Of a stretch of 47,674 nt of DNA, positions 42,804-47,674 are shown in pieces. The stretch's first letter is position 1. Every line of letters begins with the position of its first letter. The notes below the pieces were generated by a model that was given only the letters and a program-made list of their open reading frames with translations, was not told the origin of the DNA and did no database searches. The position numbers and the translations under genes were made by a program. Source of the DNA: Bacteroidales bacterium (GTDB taxonomy: Bacteria > Bacteroidota > Bacteroidia > Bacteroidales > F082); NCBI GenBank assembly GCA_016936355.1, contig JAFGYB010000014.1:1-47674 (forward strand). The letters run 5' to 3'.

Positions 42804-42838
42804 GTTGTTAAAGCACTGGTATAATGCTTAGCAACAAC
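42804..42838 (+). terminator. Hairpin after the tandem Usp gene
   Basis: GTTGTT with AAGCA on the 5' side pairs with TGCTT and AACAAC on the 3' side, with a small internal loop. No T-run follows, so it is a structured 3' end rather than a clear intrinsic terminator. Confidence 0.4.
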
Positions 42839-43016
42839 GGTACTGATTAAAGCAAGCACTTTCATCAAATCAGTGGGGACTCATCAGGCATTTTATTTTT
42901 TTGCACCATTAAATATTTTTCTAACTTTAAGAGGTTCAAATAATAAACCCGGAGGCCAACGATTATGAAACACTTCTGAAAAGGTTCATGATGAGAAAAT
43001 TGTTACACTCCAGTGG

Positions 43017-43211
43017 ATGAATGAAAGACAATCATACCGGGAACTAGAAAATAAAGTTGTTGAACTGGAAGAGAAACTCCAGGTCATTCAGGAACTTTTA
43101 GACAAGTCGATTGATATTATCTGGAAAATGGACCTGCGGCTGCCGTTTACTTATGTCAGCCCTTCGGTTTACAACATTACAGGGTTTACGCCTGAGGAGT
43201 GGACCGGATAA
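43017..43211 (+). pseudogene. Truncated PAS-domain protein (N-terminal remnant)
   Basis: 64 residues: a coiled-coil start (SYRELENKVVELEEKLQVIQ) and the first third of a PAS domain (SIDIIWKMDLRLPFTYVSPS, then VYNITGFTPEEWTG), ending at TAA just where PAS sequences normally continue. The rest of the sensor and any kinase or output domain is absent; a different gene begins 14 bases on. Most likely the relic of a sensor kinase or PAS-guanylate-type gene truncated by deletion. A functional mini-protein cannot be excluded. Confidence 0.65.
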
Positions 43212-43225
43212 ACCAATAAACTGTC

Positions 43226-43942
43226 ATGAAAAAAGAAATCGAACCCGGCACATTCCGAAACGAAATCGCCACTTTCCGCAGAATCCGTAAAACCATCGGA
43301 TGGCTGGGCATTGGGCTGCCGTTTACGCTGGTAATTCTGTCCCTGATCCCGTTCTTCCACACGGCGATCCAGCAATCCATCAGCCATTACTACTACACCA
43401 ACCTCCGGGAGATTTTTACAGGAACCCTCTGTGCGGTGAGCCTTTTTCTGATGCGCTACAAAGGAGTCAACAATCCGGTGTTCTGGAAAAACGACAACAA
43501 GATGACCAACCTGGCCGGCATCATGGCGCTGGGCATCGCCCTCATTCCCACCAACCCCTACACTTGTTCGGATAAGATTTATACTTTGATTCCGTATTGC
43601 GAAAACTTTATCGGGTACATTCACTATTTCTTTGCCGCCGGATTTTTCCTGATCCTGGCCATCATCTCCCTTGCGATTTTCACCATCGGGCAGAATCAGG
43701 ATCCCGATATAAAAGTGCAATGGCTCAACGAAAACAACATTTACCGGATCTGCGGATACGGAATCATCCTGTTCATCATCCTGATCCCCATCTGTGACCA
43801 CCTGCATCTTTTTCGTTCCTCAACGCTGATACTGGAAACCCTGGCGCTGATCGCTTTCGGTACCTCCTGGCTGATCAAAGGACGCGTACTGGGCGACAAG
43901 GGAAGAATTGGAAGAGTGTTGTACCGGGAACAGAACCGTTAG
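43226..43942 (+). CDS. Polytopic membrane protein, DUF998-like
   Basis: 238 residues with about six or seven hydrophobic segments (roughly 24-45, 65-82, 98-112, 126-152, 172-192, 203-220), a ISHYYYTNLREIFTGTLCAVS block and a cytoplasmic basic tail. The block of Tyr/Asn residues after the first helix is like that of DUF998-type proteins, but the match is by eye only. No transport or enzyme motif is visible. It follows the PAS remnant by 14 bases. Confidence 0.7.
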   Translation: MKKEIEPGTFRNEIATFRRIRKTIGWLGIGLPFTLVILSLIPFFHTAIQQSISHYYYTNLREIFTGTLCAVSLFLMRYKGVNNPVFWKNDNKMTNLAGIMALGIALIPTNPYTCSDKIYTLIPYCENFIGYIHYFFAAGFFLILAIISLAIFTIGQNQDPDIKVQWLNENNIYRICGYGIILFIILIPICDHLHLFRSSTLILETLALIAFGTSWLIKGRVLGDKGRIGRVLYREQNR

Positions 43943-44053
43943 CAGAACCTGAAAAGCCATTTTTGGGGCTGGAAAATTCATGCTGATGATTTCCTTTCAA
44001 ATTCTTTTCTACCTTGCAGCGTTCTATGAAAACCCAATAAGAATAACAGTATT

Positions 44054-44069
44054 TCCCGATCCATCGGGA
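44054..44069. repeat. Small hairpin related to the AATCCCG palindromes
   Basis: TCCCGAT, a CC loop and ATCGGGA; the flanking bases again give ATCGGGATT. It lies between two plus-strand membrane protein genes. Confidence 0.5.
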
Positions 44070-44103
44070 TTTAAACGGTGAGCAGAAATAAAAAAACAAA
44101 TAA

Positions 44104-44499
44104 ATGAAACTACGCTACACACGAAGAAAACTACTGTCGAGCCTCATCATGGGGCTCCTTTGGCTGGCTTTCGGTCTTTATTTTCTCATTGAAAACAACT
44201 TTAAAGGCTTAACGAGTTATTTATTTGTGGCCGTAGCCATATTCTATTTTGGCATCTTTCTCTTCGAGTCAACCCATCAATATATGACCCTGGAGAACGG
44301 AATACTGACCCGAAATCTGCTTATTAAAGATTCCATTCGTTTGGATGAAATCCAAAGCATCAGCAAAACCGGTTTCTATTACATCCTGAAGACCGAACAG
44401 CGCAAAATGAACATCAATACCCGGATCATTGAGCCCGCTTCTTTGGAAGCCTTTGAAAAGGAACTGGAGCAACTGGATGTGCCAACTGATCCGTCGTAA
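44104..44499 (+). CDS. Two-helix membrane protein with PH-like tail, unknown function
   Basis: 131 residues. Basic N-terminus, two close membrane helices (about 11-29 and 39-56), then a soluble tail (ESTHQYMTLENGILTRNLLIKDSIRLDEIQSI) whose pattern recalls bacterial PH-like domains. No named family is recognised. The ATG at 44104 follows AAAAACAAATAA. No operon partner is visible. Confidence 0.75.
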   Translation: MKLRYTRRKLLSSLIMGLLWLAFGLYFLIENNFKGLTSYLFVAVAIFYFGIFLFESTHQYMTLENGILTRNLLIKDSIRLDEIQSISKTGFYYILKTEQRKMNINTRIIEPASLEAFEKELEQLDVPTDPS

Positions 44500-44514
44500 T
44501 AGACCTGTCTCTCC

Positions 44515-45105
44515 TTACAGTCCCTTCACAATTGCCAGGGCATTGTACACATGCTGTGCCGGGTTGATATGATCGATGCTGGAGGAAAATACGGCGACAA
44601 TCACGCCTTTTTTATTGATCACAAAGGTGGTTCTCGGAATAAACCCGTGGGTCACCAGTTTCCCCCGTACGTCTTTCACGCCGGGCTGGGGCGGTATGAG
44701 CTTCAGTCCGTAGGTGGCGGCAATTTTTCCTTCCGGATCGGAGGCCACCGGGAATTTTCCTGCACAGTAATCGGGGTCGGAAGAGAAGGAATTCAGCCGC
44801 TGCAGATCATCGGCCGACACGCCGATGATGGTGGCCCCCGCTGCGGTAAACTTACTCTTGTTTGAAGCAAAGGTATGAGCCTCCAAATCACACCCGCCGG
44901 TGTAGGCAGCGGGGTAAAAATAAACCACCACGGGGCCTTTGGCCAGGGCTTTTTTTAAGGAAAACGTAAATTCATGACCGGCTTGTGTAGCCGGGGCGGT
45001 AAACAAAGGAGCCTGGCTTCCTTTGGGTAAGATCGTCGATTGGGCAACGCCTGATAAGACAAACCCAAGGATCAATACGGTAAACAGACAATATTTTTTA
45101 AACAT
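44515..45105 (-). CDS. Secreted peroxiredoxin (AhpC/TSA/BCP-like)
   Basis: 196 residues. Signal peptide about 1-22 (ending GVAQS), then a peroxiredoxin fold: VVVYFYPAAYTGGCDLEAHTF with Thr69 and peroxidatic Cys72, and a second cysteine in DPDYCAGKFPVASD that could resolve it. It reduces peroxides, here probably in the periplasm. The shape YPAAYTGGC is closer to BCP/PrxQ-type enzymes, but the resolving cysteine is farther away than in canonical PrxQ. Monocistronic, with a strong promoter. Confidence 0.9.
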   Translation of the reverse strand: MFKKYCLFTVLILGFVLSGVAQSTILPKGSQAPLFTAPATQAGHEFTFSLKKALAKGPVVVYFYPAAYTGGCDLEAHTFASNKSKFTAAGATIIGVSADDLQRLNSFSSDPDYCAGKFPVASDPEGKIAATYGLKLIPPQPGVKDVRGKLVTHGFIPRTTFVINKKGVIVAVFSSSIDHINPAQHVYNALAIVKGL

Positions 45106-45137
45106 GATAAATAACTGTTTAATTTATGATAAGTCAA

Positions 45138-45168
45138 CAAATGTACAACAGGAGGAAAGGAAAGTCAA
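45138..45168 (-). promoter_or_regulatory. Promoter of the peroxiredoxin gene
   Basis: On the minus strand TTG (45166-45168) is 20 bases from TACATTTG (45138-45145), an exact fit to the Bacteroidota -33/-7 pattern, 32 bases before the ATG. Confidence 0.72.
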
Positions 45169-45504
45169 CAGGGCAGTCGTCCGTGCATATGCCTTCCGGT
45201 TTTTTCGGATGGTACTGATTGCCTCAATTACCAAAATAAGGCGGGTGAAATTATCGATCTCTAACCCTGTTCAACAGGTTAAAAAAGCCTATTCCAAAGG
45301 AAAAAAACGTGTGAGAGGTACAAAGAATAAAAAACCTGCTTCCTCCGTATAAACTCTGTGCTTTCTATGTACCTTCTTCGGTTAAATAGCAATTTTATAG
45401 AAGATAAATAAAAGAAAGAATAAACAGACCGTTTGCACGTGAAAGAGGTTGATCCGTGAAAAAATTATCCTAAGATTTGGGGTTCTATGAAGGGGAATAA
45501 AAAA

Positions 45505-45531
45505 CAAAAAGCCGGCTAAAGCCGGCTTTTT
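45505..45531 (-). terminator. Terminator of rng
   Basis: GCCGGC, a TAAA loop and GCCGGC flanked by A5 and T6 runs form a bidirectional hairpin directly after the rng stop codon. Confidence 0.9.
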
Positions 45532-45532
45532 T

Positions 45533-47083
45533 CTATTGCTTAATCTCTTCCTGATTCTGATCGAAGAAATGGTATTCCAGCATGTGCTGGTTTTTCATCT
45601 CCTTAATTTTTACCCACTTTTTGTACTCCCAAAACCATTTCCATTGCTTGGGGAGCTTGCCTTTGGTAAGGTAAGCATAAATAAACGGATGAACCCCAAG
45701 GGTAAGGCGGTTCAGGTTTTGGTCGCGGAGCAGGTATTCCAGGTTGTTTTCAATATCATCCACAATGGTGATACTGGATTTGATTTGTCCGGTGCCGTTG
45801 CACACGGGACATTTTTCCATGACTTCCACGCTCATTTCGGGGCGAACGCGTTGCCTTGTAATTTGAATGAGTCCGAATTTCGACGGCGGCAAAACAGAAT
45901 GTTTGGCGCGGTCTTTTTCCATTTCATTTTTCAGGTGTTCAAACAGGGCCCTACGGTTTTTCGCATCGTGCATGTCGATGAAATCCACTACGATGATACC
46001 GCCCATATCGCGCAGCCGGAGCTGACGGGCGATTTCGGTGGCCGCTTCCGTATTGGTCACCAGTGCATTTTGTTCCTGCGAATTGTCTTTGTTGACCCGG
46101 TGTCCTGAGTTTACGTCAATAACGTGCAGGGCTTCGGTATGCTCGATGATGAGATACACCCCGCTTTTGATGGTAACGTTTTTACCAAAAGAATTTCTTA
46201 TTTGCCTTTCAATATTGAAATGCTCGAAAATCGGCTCCCGGCCTTTATAGGCTTTGACAATGTCCATTTTTTCCGGTGCGATTCTCTCGATAAACTCCTT
46301 GACTTCGTCGTACAAAGCCGGATCGTTGATGTGGATGTTGTTAAATGATTCGTTAAGGAGGTCCCTTAAAATGGCAGAGGTACGATCCAGTTCGCTCAAC
46401 ACTTTCTGCGGTGCCTTGAGGTGTGGTAATTTGGCGGAAATCTTATCCCACTTGGAAACAAGGTTGCGTAAGTCGGCATCCAGCTCGGCTACTTTTTTGT
46501 TTTCAGCCACCGTACGGACGATTACACCGAAGTTTTGGGGCTTGATGCTCATCAGTAGTCGTTTGAGCCTTCCGCGTTCTTCCTTGCTCCTTATTTTTTG
46601 TGAAATGGATATTTTATCCGAAAACGGCAGCAACACCAAAAATCTTCCCGGAAAGGATATTTCCGTGGAGATGCGCGGCCCTTTGGTTGAAATGGGCTCT
46701 TTGGCTACCTGGACCAGGATTTCCTGTCCGGGGTTTAATACTCGGGTGATTTTTCCCGTTTTCTCAATATCCGGTTCCCTTTTGAACTTCTCATAGGAAA
46801 ACTTATCGCCTTTCCCCTGTTGCACCAGGCGGGTGTAATTGTTCAGGGTACGAACCTGGGGACCCAGGTCCAGATAATGCAGAAAAGCATCCTTTTTGTA
46901 ACCCACGTCCACGAAGGCGGCATTCAGTCCGGGCATGATCTTGCGCACTTTGCCCAGGAATACATCACCTACCGTGAAATCGTTGTTGTTTTGTTCCTTG
47001 TGAAGCTCAACCAGTGTTTTATCCTCAAGTAGCGCAATGTTAACCTCCGAACCATTCGAATCGATTACTAGTTCTTTGTTCAC
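45533..47083 (-). CDS. rng: Ribonuclease E/G family (RNase G)
   Basis: 516 residues. The S1-like RNA-binding region (about 35-130, VGDVFLGKVRKIMPGLNAAFVDVGYKKDAFLHY) is interrupted by an acidic/Lys insertion. Then come the RNase H-like core with DVNSGHR and VVDFIDMHDAKNRR supplying the catalytic aspartates, and the zinc link CPVCNGTG. The length and absence of a long C-terminal degradosome tail indicate RNase G type. Conserved neighbourhood with HU in this phylum. Endonuclease of rRNA maturation and mRNA decay; cytoplasmic. Confidence 0.95.
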   Translation of the reverse strand: MNKELVIDSNGSEVNIALLEDKTLVELHKEQNNNDFTVGDVFLGKVRKIMPGLNAAFVDVGYKKDAFLHYLDLGPQVRTLNNYTRLVQQGKGDKFSYEKFKREPDIEKTGKITRVLNPGQEILVQVAKEPISTKGPRISTEISFPGRFLVLLPFSDKISISQKIRSKEERGRLKRLLMSIKPQNFGVIVRTVAENKKVAELDADLRNLVSKWDKISAKLPHLKAPQKVLSELDRTSAILRDLLNESFNNIHINDPALYDEVKEFIERIAPEKMDIVKAYKGREPIFEHFNIERQIRNSFGKNVTIKSGVYLIIEHTEALHVIDVNSGHRVNKDNSQEQNALVTNTEAATEIARQLRLRDMGGIIVVDFIDMHDAKNRRALFEHLKNEMEKDRAKHSVLPPSKFGLIQITRQRVRPEMSVEVMEKCPVCNGTGQIKSSITIVDDIENNLEYLLRDQNLNRLTLGVHPFIYAYLTKGKLPKQWKWFWEYKKWVKIKEMKNQHMLEYHFFDQNQEEIKQ

Positions 47084-47177
47084 TCTACTTGTTTTTGATG
47101 ATTAATCTCTTTGTAAGGTTGAGAATTTTTTGGGTGGTATACACATACGTATCCCAACTGAGGGTTGGAATAAATAC

Positions 47178-47212
47178 AAAGCCGGCGCTATGCCCTGCAT
47201 AACGCCGGCTTT
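47178..47212 (-). terminator. Hairpin between the small basic gene and rng
   Basis: AAAGCCGGCG and CGCCGGCTTT form a 10-bp stem, with a further inner pairing TATGC/GCATA. It lies 17 bases past the small gene's stop. The following T-rich stretch on the minus strand supports a terminator or a stabilising 3' end. Confidence 0.7.
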
Positions 47213-47229
47213 ACATAACTCAGAAATCT

Positions 47230-47319
47230 TTATTTCTTCTTATGCCTGTTCTTCCTCAAACGTTTTTTGCGTTTGTGGGTTGCCATCTTGTGTCTCTTCC
47301 TCTTTTTTCCGTTTGGCAT
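47230..47319 (-). CDS. Tiny AURKAIP1/COX24-like ribosome-associated basic protein
   Basis: 29 residues, too short for ordinary gene calling, composed mostly of Lys, Arg and His. It begins MPNGKKRKRHKMATHKRKK and ends RLRKNRHKKK. The peptide family is conserved in Bacteroidota beside HU and RNase G and carries the COX24/AURKAIP1 pattern of the mitochondrial ribosomal protein mS38, so a structural role in the small ribosomal subunit is likely. The ATG and TAA are clear; HU ends 24 bases upstream, so the two may share a transcript. Confidence 0.85.
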   Translation of the reverse strand: MPNGKKRKRHKMATHKRKKRLRKNRHKKK

Positions 47320-47343
47320 TTTTTCTTCTTTTAAATATTCAAA

Positions 47344-47628
47344 CTATTTTACGCTATCTTTCACTTCGCTTACAAAAGACTTGGCAGGTTTAAAGGCTGG
47401 GATTTTGTGTTCAGGGATCACAATGGTGGTGTTTTTTGAAATGTTACGACCTGTTTTTTCAGCTCTTCTCTTAATGATAAAACTTCCAAATCCTCTCAGG
47501 TAAACATTTTCACCGTTGATCATGGTATCTTTTACGCTTTCCATGAAGGATTCTACTACAGCCTGTACAGCCACTTTTTCGATTCCAGTTTTATTGGCAA
47601 TGTCGGCTACAATCTCTGCTTTTGTCAT
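47344..47628 (-). CDS. hup: HU-family DNA-binding protein
   Basis: 94 residues, the normal HU length. MTKAEIVADIANKTG start, then the core ENVYLRGFGSFIIKRRAEKTGRN and the arm-plus-tip TTIVIPEHKIPAFKPAK with the DNA-intercalating Pro. A histone-like dimer bending chromosomal DNA. Only 46 bases of upstream sequence are available, so its promoter is not assessed. Confidence 0.97.
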   Translation of the reverse strand: MTKAEIVADIANKTGIEKVAVQAVVESFMESVKDTMINGENVYLRGFGSFIIKRRAEKTGRNISKNTTIVIPEHKIPAFKPAKSFVSEVKDSVK

Positions 47629-47674
47629 GATTCTAACTTTTTAATGTATTTGAAATTAGTTTTTTAATTCGGGC

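Larger units (their letters stand above)
45106..45532. other. Gene-free stretch between divergently arranged prx and rng ends
   Basis: About 425 bases holding the peroxiredoxin promoter (45138-45168) and the rng terminator at the right end. A plus-strand frame (45023-45352) starts inside the peroxiredoxin gene and ends in a Lys-rich tail; I do not regard it as a gene. Nothing else is recognised. Confidence 0.55.

Noticed and set aside
42961..43020. Upstream continuation of the PAS gene in another frame
   Set aside because: Short frames before 43017 end in stops and show no PAS or sensor pattern; a frameshift could not be argued.
45023..45352. 109-residue plus-strand frame with a Lys-rich end
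   Set aside because: Starts antisense inside the peroxiredoxin gene; no homology-like motif; the Lys-rich tail is explained by A-rich intergenic DNA.

Overview
The window is a dense, mostly chromosomal-looking stretch of a Bacteroidota genome, probably class Bacteroidia from a fermentative or anoxic habitat. Supporting signs are: many genes and both tRNAs preceded by the Bacteroidota sigma factor -7 element TAnnTTTG (twice with a TTG-type -33 element about 20 bases upstream); few convincing Shine-Dalgarno sequences; a tiny COX24-like basic protein between HU and RNase G; a Na+-pumping methylmalonyl-CoA decarboxylase operon with a nearby MeaB; and a five-fold repeated metal-binding N-terminus on a copper ATPase of a style I associate with this phylum. 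The order is inference and was not tested.

Layout. 1-1297: 5' part of a secreted GLUG-type repeat surface protein running off the left edge. 1858-8418: acyl-CoA synthetase, small outer-membrane-like protein, glutamate/aspartate symporter, phosphofructokinase and a COG2509-type flavoprotein. 8506-15283: metG, LD-carboxypeptidase, YraN, a small membrane protein overlapping a universal stress protein tail to tail, an RluB-like pseudouridine synthase and transaldolase. 15646-22184: mmdA-mmdD-mmdC-mmdB, tRNA-Arg(CCT), a GreA-like protein, a DUF559 nuclease-like gene ending inside a G/C-rich inverted repeat, tRNA-Lys(CTT) and meaB, which appears to start at TTG behind its own promoter. 22186-24409: Nudix, YitT and DUF2461 proteins.

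24406-35995 is the most unusual part: nine tightly packed minus-strand genes behind one good promoter (36062-36095). In transcription order they are an RsbW-like ATPase fused to a GNAT acetyltransferase, an MFS exporter, a divergent ligase-like protein, a PaaK-like AMP ligase, a LuxE-like acyl-protein synthetase, a LuxC acyl-CoA reductase fused to a second PaaK-like AMP ligase, a STAS anti-anti-sigma protein, an RsbW-like ATPase and a membrane Cache-SpoIIE phosphatase. It combines a fatty-acid-reductase-like pathway (without luciferase), an exporter and a partner-switching module in one transcription unit. I infer that it makes and exports an acyl- or aryl-derived aldehyde, thioester or ester under phosphatase control. 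This is the best candidate for an undescribed system.

36214-40379 is a copper/heavy-metal cluster (secreted metal-binding protein, CopA-type ATPase, SHOCT membrane protein, DUF302 protein). 40633-42796 holds two paralogous double universal stress proteins around a SPOR protein. 43017-44499 holds a truncated PAS gene and two membrane proteins. 44515-47628 holds a secreted peroxiredoxin, RNase G, the COX24-like protein and HU. No rRNA, CRISPR array, insertion sequence, integrase or phage gene was seen.
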